Shown here in pieces: positions 9,502-17,756 of a stretch of DNA of 64,000 bases. This DNA is from Psychroserpens sp. Lineage in GTDB: Bacteria; Bacteroidota; Bacteroidia; Flavobacteriales; Flavobacteriaceae. The position numbers were made by a program, and so were the translations under genes. Below the pieces are notes generated by a model, which was not told the DNA's origin, did no database searches, and was given only the letters and a program-made list of their open reading frames with translations. The stretch's first letter is position 1. Every line of letters starts with the position of its first letter. The stretch covers positions 409,156 through 473,155 of the forward strand of contig JAEPNY010000003.1 of the NCBI GenBank assembly GCA_017643165.1. The letters run 5' to 3'.

Positions 9502-9593
9502 ATTTTGATGCAAATTTTATGTTGTTAAGTGCGGGTTTTTGTGTAGGTAGATTTTTATAGGATGAAAGTTAGCGATTTTAATCAAATCTGTAC

Positions 9594-9602
9594 TATTTTT
9601 GC
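9594..9602 (+). promoter_or_regulatory. -7 element of pyrD
   Basis: TATTTTTGC matches the consensus and ends 17 bp before the ATG at 9620. The TTG within it is in frame with pyrD but is better explained as promoter. Confidence 0.6.
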
Positions 9603-9619
9603 ACCAGAAATCATTCTGT

Positions 9620-10657
9620 ATGTACAAGCTGTTATTACGACCTCTATTATTTCAATTTGATCCTGAAAAAGTCCATTATTTTACTTTTGATCTCATAAGA
9701 AATGTGTCGCGATTTCCAGGAATGAAATCTCTTTTCAGAAGTTTGTATCAAGTTAACCACCCGAGTTTAGAGCGTGACCTCTTTGGCTTGAAATTCAAAA
9801 ACCCTGTTGGATTAGCGGCAGGATTTGACAAAAATGCCGTGCTGTATAATGAATTGGCGAATTTTGGATTCGGATTTATTGAAATTGGTACTGTCACACC
9901 TAAAGGTCAACTAGGAAACCCTAAACAACGTTTATTTAGATTAAAAGATGATAAAGGAATCATTAATCGTATGGGCTTTAATAATGAAGGATTAGAAGCC
10001 GCCATTACGCAACTCAAGAAGAACAAAGGCCAACTAATTATTGGTGGAAATATTGGTAAGAACACGCAAACCAAACCAGAAGATTATACCAGAGATTATC
10101 TTGAATGTTTTAACGGTCTACATCCTTATGTAGATTATTTCGTTCTAAACGTAAGTTGCCCTAATGTGAGTTCTCATGCAAAATTGAATGATAAGGATTA
10201 TTTACTAGAATTGATATCAGATGTACAAAAGGCCAATGCTGCATTTGAGGTACAAAAACCAATCTTGTTGAAGATAGCTCCTGATCTAAATCAAAATCAG
10301 TTAGATGAGATTGTAGAGTTAATTGAAGAAACGAAACTTGATGGTGTCATAGCAAGTAATACTTCAGTCGATCGCGAAGGATTGAAAGCTTCAGATAAAC
10401 GATTAGAAGAAATAGGAAATGGCGGGTTAAGCGGCCAACCTATCAAAGCGAAATCAACGAAGGTTATTAAGTATCTTGCTGAAAAGAGTAATAAATCATT
10501 CCCTATTATTGGCGTAGGAGGAATCCATTCTGCTGAAGACGCACTCGAGAAGATTGAGGCAGGCGCAGATCTTGTTCAGGTTTATACAGGATTCATTTAC
10601 GAAGGTCCAAAACTCATTAAAGACATTAATAAAGCACTCATAAAAAAAGCGAACTAA
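9620..10657 (+). CDS. pyrD: Dihydroorotate dehydrogenase, quinone-dependent (class 2)
   Basis: The 345-residue enzyme oxidises dihydroorotate to orotate in pyrimidine synthesis, passing electrons to the quinone pool at the inner membrane. The N-terminal helix [20 protein letters not shown] is the class 2 membrane-associating segment. FMN-binding and active-site motifs: [41 protein letters not shown] (catalytic Ser region), [16 protein letters not shown] and [13 protein letters not shown] start at the ATG at 9620 because the longer TTG alternative lies in the -7 box. The stop codon is inside the terminator stem. Confidence 0.96.
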   Translation: MYKLLLRPLLFQFDPEKVHYFTFDLIRNVSRFPGMKSLFRSLYQVNHPSLERDLFGLKFKNPVGLAAGFDKNAVLYNELANFGFGFIEIGTVTPKGQLGNPKQRLFRLKDDKGIINRMGFNNEGLEAAITQLKKNKGQLIIGGNIGKNTQTKPEDYTRDYLECFNGLHPYVDYFVLNVSCPNVSSHAKLNDKDYLLELISDVQKANAAFEVQKPILLKIAPDLNQNQLDEIVELIEETKLDGVIASNTSVDREGLKASDKRLEEIGNGGLSGQPIKAKSTKVIKYLAEKSNKSFPIIGVGGIHSAEDALEKIEAGADLVQVYTGFIYEGPKLIKDINKALIKKAN

Positions 10658-10676
10658 TTCTAGTTCGCTTTTTTTT
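10642..10676. terminator. Bidirectional terminator between pyrD and the secreted protease
   Basis: AGCGAACTA and TAGTTCGCT pair around an ATTC loop, with an A-run before and a T-run after. The pyrD stop (10655-10657) is within the stem region. Both flanking genes converge on it. Confidence 0.92.
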
Positions 10677-10691
10677 ATTTATCTGAAATAT

Positions 10692-12440
10692 TTATTGTTT
10701 GATAAATGGAATTGTTGTGGCTTGTGATCCTTTTTCAATTTTAATGTAATACACGCCATTTGCAAATTTAGTAGCATCAATGATCATATCATTAGTCGTA
10801 CTTATTTGTTTAGTTGCGATCTCCTGACCAAGCACGTTATATATTTTATAAGTGTCTGGAAGGTTATTCTGATTTGACAGCCCAATAGTTAGAATATCTT
10901 TTGTAGGGTTAGGATATACTGAAATAGAATTATTAGTAAAGTAATCATCTACACCTAATACATCATTCGACATGTATATACTTTCACCTCCAGCATAATC
11001 CCCTCCGGTTGCAATAACATCACCTTCTAATGTTTCTAATGTATAACTTCCAATTCCTGATAAACAACAGATGCCATCTCCATAACTATCAACTATTTCG
11101 AACGTGTAACATTCGTTTGTGGCTACCGTAAAGTTCTCTGTAAAGGTTTGGAAATCGTCTGTTCCTTCAACATACGTCGGACTTGAATATAAGATATTAC
11201 CAGAGCTATCGCTAAACGTCCAAGACGTTTCTGCTGGCCAGTCGTCTGTGATTAAAGTAAGAACAATTTCACTTGTCGATATATCTTCACCACCAACCTG
11301 AATATATTCTTGATATACTTTGGTTAAACTTTCAGAACCATTTGTGATCGTGAGTGCAACATCATAGGTTCCAGTACTTGTATAGGTGTGATTTGGATTT
11401 TGCGTAGTATAATCAATAACATCATCGCCATCTACATCCCATTCCCATGTGGTTGCTCCAACACTATTATCCGTAAAGGCAACATCGAGTGTACTCGTAC
11501 AATCACGTGTAAAACTTGAAGCGATATCAATATTGAAACTTGGACATGCCATAGATGCTCGTGACGCTTGGTAAACAGCATAAACTCGCGCATATTGTCC
11601 TGTTGAAAATTCTGTACGACATGATTTTCGAGAATAAGACATAATATTCAACGGATTAGGCTGGAATTGATCACCATTGGCATCAAATTCAACGCCAATG
11701 TAGTTACAAGCCGCTGTTACATTAGATCCGCTTAATTGTGGGTCGGCAGGCGTGTCACAAATAAAATCACCAGCACTTTCGCAATTAGATCCATCCACTA
11801 ACTCATTAGTTAAGTTTGTATTACTATTTCCGTGGGTATGAGACAGTCCTAAGAAATGTCCCATTTCATGAGATAAAGTACTTCCATTCATTGCACAGTT
11901 GTTATTCATCAAAATAACTTCTGGACCTCCAGGGAAATAAGCATATCCACATAAGCCTTGATTGTTAGAATTCGTTACCTCGTTTGCAAAGTAAATATTG
12001 ATCACATTATCGACATTATACGCAGCACGTAGGTCAGCTTCTTCACTTGTAGTAAAATTATAGAAGGTTGAATTATTAATGAAATTAATACCTTCACACA
12101 AAAAGAACTCCAAATTCGCATTCGCATAATACCCATTCATGATAGCAAAAGCACTATTAATCTGTGATTCTGTTAGTCCACCTGTTCCTGCATCGGTTCT
12201 TAATACGTGCGCTTTTACAGGTACAGAAGTAACTGCTGTTGATGAATTTCGTTGTGCCTGAAGGGCATAAAATTCTTGTTCGTATTGTTTTATTTGTGGT
12301 TGTAACTCCTGGAGATATCGTTCTGATTCAGGTGTTAAGGTTGTTCCGCACTCTTCGATTTGTTGAGCAAGTACATTAGTTATCGTAAGAAACAGGGCAA
12401 AAAAAAGGCATAACTGCTTAATCATAGTAGTTTGTTTCAT
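10692..12440 (-). CDS. Secreted M43-type zinc metalloprotease with PKD domain and T9SS sorting domain
   Basis: Of 582 residues, the first ~25 are a signal peptide (ending TNVLAQ). The protease domain, about residues 80-300, has the metzincin zinc motif HEMGHFLGLSHTHG and a Met-turn region at NIMSYSRKSC, and resembles pappalysin-like M43 enzymes. A PKD domain follows (WEWDVDGDDVIDYTT, then NHTYTSTGTYDV). The last ~75 residues (VYPNPTKDIL start, NVLGQEIA, FANGVYYIKI) are a type A T9SS sorting domain, so it is exported and probably bound at the surface. The Met at residue 6 is an alternative start. Substrate unknown. Confidence 0.9.
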   Translation of the reverse strand: MKQTTMIKQLCLFFALFLTITNVLAQQIEECGTTLTPESERYLQELQPQIKQYEQEFYALQAQRNSSTAVTSVPVKAHVLRTDAGTGGLTESQINSAFAIMNGYYANANLEFFLCEGINFINNSTFYNFTTSEEADLRAAYNVDNVINIYFANEVTNSNNQGLCGYAYFPGGPEVILMNNNCAMNGSTLSHEMGHFLGLSHTHGNSNTNLTNELVDGSNCESAGDFICDTPADPQLSGSNVTAACNYIGVEFDANGDQFQPNPLNIMSYSRKSCRTEFSTGQYARVYAVYQASRASMACPSFNIDIASSFTRDCTSTLDVAFTDNSVGATTWEWDVDGDDVIDYTTQNPNHTYTSTGTYDVALTITNGSESLTKVYQEYIQVGGEDISTSEIVLTLITDDWPAETSWTFSDSSGNILYSSPTYVEGTDDFQTFTENFTVATNECYTFEIVDSYGDGICCLSGIGSYTLETLEGDVIATGGDYAGGESIYMSNDVLGVDDYFTNNSISVYPNPTKDILTIGLSNQNNLPDTYKIYNVLGQEIATKQISTTNDMIIDATKFANGVYYIKIEKGSQATTIPFIKQ

Positions 12441-12523
12441 ATCAATTTTGGTTTTTTAGGAGGCTCAATATACTAAAAAAACCGATAAAAGACATAATTC
12501 TTAGACCAAATACATGAATATCA

Positions 12524-13471
12524 CTAGTTTAGGATAATTCTATTAACACTTGTTAAGCCATTTTGATAGGTTAGACGTAACATATAAACACCCTGTTCTA
12601 AGTCGTTTAAATTTAATTTATAATCGGTCATTAAAGCTTTATTATTAATGGTATTTGTAAGCTTTCCTAAAACATCGTAAACCTGAATTGATTTGACAGG
12701 ATTTGAACGTTTTGATTTAATGGTAAATTCACCATTCGAAGGATTAGGATAGATGCTCACATTATCTATTGAGCTTTCATCAACACTCAATACCTGATTA
12801 AGTGTGATGGTCAGTGTACCAATTGGATTATTATTAAAAGGTCCTGCATTGATCAGAGATGTGATTGGTACGGTAGGAACAGTAGGAAAGTTGGCCGATC
12901 CGTAATTTGCTCCGCTATCAGTACCAGCGTCATATGGAAATAAAGGTATTGAAATTGAAGTCTTCCAAGAGTTTCCATCACGAAGATCGATAGCATTAAT
13001 TGCGATCATCCAATCTGGACTTGGTGCAATCATTGAAGCCAAACTCAATAAGGAATAATCAGAACTAACCACAATATTACTTAAGGTAGTAGAACTAATA
13101 GCGGCAAAAGGAGCAAACCCTTCTTGTAGCCATTGATCAGCATTTCCAGCATTTATTTGTGCATTAACTTCCGCCATTAATGCTGTATTATTTCCTAATT
13201 CTGCCACATTTTTTATACCCGTAGAGGCCAGAGTTCCCATTTGTACCATGGTATAATTAGAGTTATGCGTCGTGCCTACTAAATTAGACCAATGCGCATT
13301 TCCAGGCACAGCCGCTGTACTATTGCCGTTTACAGGATCAATAATTTCATTTTCCCATACGCTGTTAAAGGTTATATCGTAGCTTGCAGTAGACTGCGCC
13401 GAACTAGTGTATATAGTGCCTAACAAAGCCACTAGAATTGTCAATTTTGAAGTAATAGTAAAGTTGTTCAT
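12524..13471 (-). CDS. Spondin-domain secreted protein with T9SS sorting domain
   Basis: This 315-residue protein has a signal peptide (ends IYTSSAQ), a spondin N-like domain (residues ~28-225: FNSVWENEIID, HWSNLVGTTHN, the AELGNNTALMAEV stretch, PDWMIAINAIDLRD) and a C-terminal T9SS sorting domain (SIYPNPSNGEFTI, VYDVLGKLTN, LEQGVYMLRL). Spondin domains bind partners or metals in animal matrix proteins; the role in Bacteroidota is unknown. It lies upstream of the metalloprotease on the same strand with an 83-bp gap, so both may belong to one secreted set. Its 5' side is divergent from the LysE gene. Confidence 0.88.
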   Translation of the reverse strand: MNNFTITSKLTILVALLGTIYTSSAQSTASYDITFNSVWENEIIDPVNGNSTAAVPGNAHWSNLVGTTHNSNYTMVQMGTLASTGIKNVAELGNNTALMAEVNAQINAGNADQWLQEGFAPFAAISSTTLSNIVVSSDYSLLSLASMIAPSPDWMIAINAIDLRDGNSWKTSISIPLFPYDAGTDSGANYGSANFPTVPTVPITSLINAGPFNNNPIGTLTITLNQVLSVDESSIDNVSIYPNPSNGEFTIKSKRSNPVKSIQVYDVLGKLTNTINNKALMTDYKLNLNDLEQGVYMLRLTYQNGLTSVNRIILN

Positions 13472-13500
13472 AACACACGTAATTAAATAGTTTGTATTTA

Positions 13501-13534
13501 AGTCGCTGCGCCTAGCAAATTACTTACAGCGACT
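13501..13534. repeat. Inverted repeat in the spondin/LysE divergent region
   Basis: AGTCGCTG (13501-13508) and CAGCGACT (13527-13534) are exact inverted copies 18 bp apart. The right arm falls where the -33 of the LysE promoter would be. It could be an operator or a leader hairpin; no regulator is identified. Confidence 0.4.
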
Positions 13535-13551
13535 AAGCAATTTTTTAATCT

Positions 13552-13560
13552 TATTTTTGT
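13552..13560 (+). promoter_or_regulatory. -7 element of the LysE-family gene
   Basis: TATTTTTGT fits the consensus. It ends 15 bp before the proposed CTG start at 13576, which would give a leader of roughly 10 nt. Confidence 0.5.
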
Positions 13561-13575
13561 TAAAATTTTTTATTT

Positions 13576-14202
13576 CTGAATTACGAACTTCTCATATCCT
13601 TTGTCTTTGCTACTGCTGCCTTGGCGATATCGCCTGGTCCAGATAATATTTATGTTTTAATGCAGAGTATTGTACATGGAAAGAAATTCGGACTCGCAAC
13701 AGTGGCTGGTTTGATTTCAGGGTGTTTGATTCATACATCTTTAGTAGCATTTGGCGTTTCAGCGATCATAAAAGAGAATGATACCATCTTTTTCATCATC
13801 AAATTATTTGGTGCATTGTATCTTTTGTTTTTGGCGTATAAAGTTTTTCGTTCTGAAGGCAGACTGGATCTAGGTTCACAAGAATTACCTAAAAAGAGTC
13901 TTTGGCAATTATTTAAACAAGGATTTATTATGAACGTACTGAATCCCAAAGTATCTATTTTCTTTCTAGCGTTCTTTCCCTCATTTTTATTTAGTGATTC
14001 CTTGAGTACTGTGATACAATTCTATGTGTTAGGGTTGTTGTTTATGTTTGTTTCAACATTAATCTTCTCCGCAGTTGCAATTTTGGCGGGTTATATTTCA
14101 GAGTATACGAAACAGCACAGTCAAGTAGGCATCTATTTTAAATGGCTTCAAATTGTAGTATTTGTTGGTATAGCAATCTTCATTTTTATTGCTGAAAAAT
14201 AG
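13576..14202 (+). CDS. LysE-family amino-acid/threonine exporter with probable CTG start
   Basis: This is an inner-membrane exporter of the LysE/RhtB family, about 208 residues with roughly six helices. The family signature SPGPDNIYVLMQ is at the end of helix 1, and LNPKVSIFFLAFFPSF marks the middle. No ATG lies upstream. The frame is open only to a TAA at 13561, and the sole near-cognate codon placed where homologues start is CTG at 13576 (then NYELLISFVFATAALAISPG). Starting at the TTG at 13621 would remove most of helix 1. Exported substrate unknown; HMG-CoA lyase follows 39 bp later. Confidence 0.82.
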   Translation: MNYELLISFVFATAALAISPGPDNIYVLMQSIVHGKKFGLATVAGLISGCLIHTSLVAFGVSAIIKENDTIFFIIKLFGALYLLFLAYKVFRSEGRLDLGSQELPKKSLWQLFKQGFIMNVLNPKVSIFFLAFFPSFLFSDSLSTVIQFYVLGLLFMFVSTLIFSAVAILAGYISEYTKQHSQVGIYFKWLQIVVFVGIAIFIFIAEK

Positions 14203-14227
14203 CATTAGAAAAACCGTCCCGAATCCG

Positions 14228-14235
14228 TATCTTTG
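14228..14235 (+). promoter_or_regulatory. -7 element of HMG-CoA lyase, very close to the ATG
   Basis: TATCTTTG matches TAnnTTTG and ends only 6 bp before the ATG at 14242. A start site a few bases downstream would make the message nearly leaderless. Confidence 0.5.
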
Positions 14236-14241
14236 AACTCC

Positions 14242-15105
14242 ATGACTAAAGCGCTCAAAATTATTGAATGTCCACGCGATGCGATGCAAGGCATTAAGGA
14301 CTTTATTCCTACGGAACAGAAAGTACAATACATTCAGTCCTTATTACGTGTTGGATTTGATACTATTGATTTTGGGAGTTTTGTATCGCCAAAGGCCATT
14401 CCTCAAATGGTAGATACAGCAGAAGTATTAGCACGCTTGGACCTTAGCAATACAAAAAGTAAGTTACTCGCTATAATTGCTAATACCAGAGGCGCTGTTG
14501 ATGCTTGTAAACATGCAGAAATAGATTATTTAGGATATCCGTTTTCTATTTCAGAAAACTTTCAAATGCGTAATACGCACAAGACCATCGCGCAGTCAGT
14601 CATTACATTATCAGAAATATTAGAACTGGCAAATTCAAATGACAAAGAAGTTGTAGTATACATATCAATGGGCTTTGGCAATCCGTATGGTGATCCTTGG
14701 AATGTTGAGATCGTAGGGGAGTGGACAGAGAAATTAAGTCAAATGGGTGTAAAGATATTATCGCTTAGTGATACGATTGGAAGTTCTAATCCTGAAAGTA
14801 TTGACTATTTATTTTCGAATCTAATTCCGAAGTATCCGGAGATCGAGTTTGGCGCACACTTACATACGACTCCAACAACTTGGTTTGAAAAAGTTGATGC
14901 AGCCCATAAAGCGGGTTGTATGCGTTTTGATGGTGCCATTCAAGGGTTTGGAGGATGTCCTATGGCAAAAGACGAATTAACGGGTAATATGCCAACTGAA
15001 AAACTACTGTCTTATTTTACCAAGCAGAAGCTTAATACGCTCAATGCGATGAGTTTTGAGAGTGCCTATAATGAGGCGAGTAAGATCTTCAACACCTATC
15101 ATTAA
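14242..15105 (+). CDS. Hydroxymethylglutaryl-CoA lyase
   Basis: The 287-residue TIM-barrel enzyme cleaves HMG-CoA to acetoacetate and acetyl-CoA, the last step of leucine catabolism. Motifs: IIECPRDAMQG (the usual VEVGPRDGLQ position, here with CPRDAM), FVSPKAIPQM, SLSDTIG, GAHLHTTP with metal-binding His residues, and the glycine loop GFGGCPMAKDELTGNMPTE with its catalytic Cys. The start is the ATG at 14242; an in-frame TTG at 14233 lies in the -7 box. Leucine dehydrogenase at 4.5 kb could feed the same catabolic direction, but the two are not linked. Confidence 0.93.
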   Translation: MTKALKIIECPRDAMQGIKDFIPTEQKVQYIQSLLRVGFDTIDFGSFVSPKAIPQMVDTAEVLARLDLSNTKSKLLAIIANTRGAVDACKHAEIDYLGYPFSISENFQMRNTHKTIAQSVITLSEILELANSNDKEVVVYISMGFGNPYGDPWNVEIVGEWTEKLSQMGVKILSLSDTIGSSNPESIDYLFSNLIPKYPEIEFGAHLHTTPTTWFEKVDAAHKAGCMRFDGAIQGFGGCPMAKDELTGNMPTEKLLSYFTKQKLNTLNAMSFESAYNEASKIFNTYH

Positions 15106-15172
15106 TTCAATTTATAAATTTTAACACTAGTTAAATAACTGATTAACAGGATAATGAATGTTATGTTGATTA

Positions 15173-15197
15173 TTTATTTAAAATTAATCTAAATAAA
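15173..15197. promoter_or_regulatory. Candidate operator 1 upstream of the iron locus
   Basis: The 19-bp core ATTTAAAATTAATCTAAAT (15176-15194) is an imperfect palindrome with 7 of 9 pairs matching, extended by three more pairs each side. It lies directly upstream of the -33 TTTG. It is nearly the same as the second site at 15250. An iron-responsive Fur- or DtxR-type repressor is a plausible binder (inference). Confidence 0.55.
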
Positions 15198-15198
15198 C

Positions 15199-15230
15199 TT
15201 TGCGCAAATGTGTTAAGGTGTTATTTTTGT
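15199..15230 (+). promoter_or_regulatory. Promoter of the iron locus
   Basis: TTTG (15199-15202), 19 bp and TATTTTTGT (15222-15230) form a good -33/-7 promoter. The two palindromes lie immediately upstream and about 20 bp downstream. Confidence 0.72.
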
Positions 15231-15249
15231 CGTCGTATTTAAAATTATA

Positions 15250-15268
15250 ATTTAAAATCAGTCTAAAT
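15250..15268. promoter_or_regulatory. Candidate operator 2, in the leader of the iron locus
   Basis: ATTTAAAATCAGTCTAAAT repeats operator 1 with 17 of 19 bases identical and the same pairing pattern, 74 bp downstream. It falls after the predicted transcription start and 18 bp before the ATG, where a bound repressor would block elongation or initiation. Confidence 0.55.
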
Positions 15269-15285
15269 AAAAATAATTAACGACC

Positions 15286-16488
15286 ATGAAAAAAATAGCC
15301 TTAAGTTTTTTAGCCGTATCTGCAATGTTTGTCTCTTGTAGTGACGATGATAACAATAATCCTAATGTAACACCAGAAGTAACTGCTCCTGCAACCTATA
15401 CTTTCGAGAGAAATGGAGCAACTACAGTCAGTTATTCAGGGCAAACAACTCGTATTGAAATGGGTGAAGAACTCATTAGTGCCTTGAAGGATGAAACAAG
15501 ATCAGAAGCACAAATCGATGGAATGTTTGCACATGTTGAAGGAAATGTAGATTTCTCTGACGCAGATTTAAATGCATCAAACAAAAGTATTCGCAGCAAA
15601 ACAGCGGCATCAGCCGATTATTTTGCTTCAAATACAACCGATGCCAGCGCAATCAAAGCTGATTTCGATACTTGGATAGCCAACCAAGTTAATAATGTAT
15701 ATCCAAATTGGAATAATATTGCTTCTGCTGGTGTTGCAGGACAATTACAAGAAGCGGGTGGAGGATCTGTTCGATATATAAACGGAAAAGGATTAGAATA
15801 TAATCAAGCCGTAAATAAAAGTTTAATTGGTGCTTTGATGGTAGACCAAATGTTAAACAATTATTTAAGTCCATCAGTGCTTGATGCTGGAAATAATATA
15901 GCAGATAATGACAACGACGTTGTAGCTGAAGGAAAAAACTATACAACAATGGAGCACAAATGGGATGAAGCTTTCGGTTATTTGTATGGAACCGATAATG
16001 CGGTATCTCCATTACTTAATCAAGATAGTTTCCTTAATAAATATTTATCGCGTGTAGAGAATGATACAGATTATACCGGTATAGCAGACCGCGTTTATGA
16101 TGCATTCAAACTAGGGCGTGCAGCAATCGTAGCAAAAGATTATGATTTACGTGATGAACAAGCGCAAATTATTCGTGAGGAAATCTCAAAAGTTATTGCT
16201 GTTCGTGTGATCTATTATTTGCAACAAGGAAAACTTGCGAAAAACGGTGGAGATATGGCCGCTGCATTTCATGATTTTTCTGAAGGTTTTGGATTTATTT
16301 ACAGCTTACAATTTACACGTCAGCCAAATACAAACGTACCTTATTTTACAAAGTCAGAAGTCGATGCTTACATTGATGAGTTAATGGAAGGCAATGGATT
16401 CTGGGATGTAACAGATGAAACATTAGATACGATCTCAAGTGAGGTAGCTGATGCTTTTGGTTTATCAGTTGTTGAAGCAGGAAGTTAG
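15286..16488 (+). CDS. DUF4856 lipoprotein, first gene of the iron locus
   Basis: This 400-residue lipoprotein begins MKKIALSFLAVSAMFVSC, with the lipobox Cys followed by SDDDNNN; acidic residues here mark surface export in studied Bacteroidota. The body resembles DUF4856, with TYTFERNGATTVSYSGQT at the start and an alpha-helical, Asp/Asn-rich remainder (residues 60-390). Molecular function is unknown. Its place in front of an imelysin-like lipoprotein and a FecA-like receptor, and behind two palindromic operators, suggests a role in iron capture. A stable hairpin follows the stop. Confidence 0.85.
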   Translation: MKKIALSFLAVSAMFVSCSDDDNNNPNVTPEVTAPATYTFERNGATTVSYSGQTTRIEMGEELISALKDETRSEAQIDGMFAHVEGNVDFSDADLNASNKSIRSKTAASADYFASNTTDASAIKADFDTWIANQVNNVYPNWNNIASAGVAGQLQEAGGGSVRYINGKGLEYNQAVNKSLIGALMVDQMLNNYLSPSVLDAGNNIADNDNDVVAEGKNYTTMEHKWDEAFGYLYGTDNAVSPLLNQDSFLNKYLSRVENDTDYTGIADRVYDAFKLGRAAIVAKDYDLRDEQAQIIREEISKVIAVRVIYYLQQGKLAKNGGDMAAAFHDFSEGFGFIYSLQFTRQPNTNVPYFTKSEVDAYIDELMEGNGFWDVTDETLDTISSEVADAFGLSVVEAGS

Positions 16489-16503
16489 TCTAAATTAAAA
16501 TTC

Positions 16504-16533
16504 AAATGGCACGATGTAACAATCGTGCCATTT
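16504..16533 (+). terminator. Intercistronic hairpin after the DUF4856 gene
   Basis: AAATGGCACGAT and ATCGTGCCATTT form a perfect 12-bp stem with a 6-nt loop. There is no proper T-run after it (TTTCTTAT), so it may be a partial terminator or an RNA-stability element inside the operon. Confidence 0.6.
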
Positions 16534-16562
16534 CTTATAAATATGCAATATGAAAAAGAAAA

Positions 16563-17693
16563 ATGAAAATGATTAAGAAAACCTTATTAAGCTTATTAGT
16601 TTTAGCGGCAATTTTTGCTTGTAGTTCTTCGGAAGACGGAAGCCCATCTACCGGTGGAAACACAGATGACTTTAATCGCCAGGCCATGTTAACGAATTGG
16701 GCCGATAATTTTATTATCCCTGCTTACCAAGCTTTAGCATCTGACTTGAGTGCGCTAAAATCAGATAAAGATACGTTTGTTGCTAATCCTGATCAAGGCA
16801 ATTTAGATGCGTTAAGATTTTCGTGGTTAGAAGCATATGAAACTTGGCAATATGTTGAAATGTTTAACATCGGTCAAGCCGAACAGATTAACTATGCATT
16901 TCAGATGAATGTTTATCCTACTAATGTTTCTGATATCCAAAACAATATTCAGAATGGTGGTTATGACCTTGCTAGTGTAAATAATAATGATGCGGTTGGT
17001 TTTCCTGCAGTGGATTATATGCTTTATGGAATAGCCGAAAATGACACCATGATCATCAATGCATATACATCAGATGCGTTGGCAGAGTCAAATAAAGCAT
17101 ACCTCTCTGACTTAGTGAATCAAATGGAGTCACTCACTACTATTGTACTAAATGATTGGACTTCAATCTATCGTAATGAATTTGTAAACAGTACTGCCAA
17201 TACAGCAACAAGTTCAACCAATAAGCTTACGAATGATTTTATCTTTTATTACGAAAAAGGATTAAGAGCGAATAAAATTGGAATTCCGGCAGGTGTATTT
17301 TCAGCAACACCGTTTAGTGATAAAGTTGAAGCATTTTATAATAAAAATGTATCAAGACAATTAGCATTGAATGGATTAAGAGCCGTCCAAAAATTCTTTA
17401 ATGGGGAAGGATTTAATTCAACGTCTACCGGAGAAAGTTTTAAGCAATATTTAGATTATTTAAATACGATTAAGGATGGCGCCGATTTAAGTGAGTTAAT
17501 TAACGATCAATTCGATGAGGCAGAACTCAAGATTCAAGCTTTAAATGACAATTTTTCGCAACAAGTTGAAACTGATAATACCAAAATGACCGAAGCATAT
17601 GACGAACTCCAAAAAGCAGTCGTGTTATTAAAAGTTGATATGATTCAGGCCATGAATATTAGTGTTGATTTTGTAGATGCTGATGGTGACTAA
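16563..17693 (+). CDS. Imelysin-family (IrpA-like) lipoprotein
   Basis: At 376 residues it has imelysin size. The signal peptide ends LAAIFAC, with SSSEDG after the Cys, suggesting outer-membrane and perhaps surface placement. Two helical repeats are visible: one around LRFSWLEAYETWQYVEMF and AVDYMLYG, the second near SFKQYLDYL. The family is named for a peptidase but mainly comprises iron-regulated proteins. The GxHxxE motif region reads GFPAVD here, so the His and Glu are replaced and peptidase activity is unlikely. The upstream hairpin and 74-bp gap still allow co-transcription. Confidence 0.87.
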   Translation: MKMIKKTLLSLLVLAAIFACSSSEDGSPSTGGNTDDFNRQAMLTNWADNFIIPAYQALASDLSALKSDKDTFVANPDQGNLDALRFSWLEAYETWQYVEMFNIGQAEQINYAFQMNVYPTNVSDIQNNIQNGGYDLASVNNNDAVGFPAVDYMLYGIAENDTMIINAYTSDALAESNKAYLSDLVNQMESLTTIVLNDWTSIYRNEFVNSTANTATSSTNKLTNDFIFYYEKGLRANKIGIPAGVFSATPFSDKVEAFYNKNVSRQLALNGLRAVQKFFNGEGFNSTSTGESFKQYLDYLNTIKDGADLSELINDQFDEAELKIQALNDNFSQQVETDNTKMTEAYDELQKAVVLLKVDMIQAMNISVDFVDADGD

Positions 17694-17713
17694 AACAAAT
17701 TAATTATCAAATG

Positions 17714-17748
17714 AAATTCTTTAGAACCATTTTGTTTCTAAAGAATTT
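17714..17748 (+). terminator. Intercistronic hairpin between imelysin and HTTM genes
   Basis: AAATTCTTTAGAA (17714-17726) and TTCTAAAGAATTT (17736-17748) pair perfectly over 13 bp with a 9-nt loop. No T-run follows, so a processing or stability hairpin is as likely as a terminator. Confidence 0.5.
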
Positions 17749-17756
17749 CTGTGTTT

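Noticed and set aside
16550-16576. Eight-codon frame (MKKKNEND) overlapping the imelysin start
   Set aside because: It is very short, A-rich and probably a product of the base composition; no evidence of coding.
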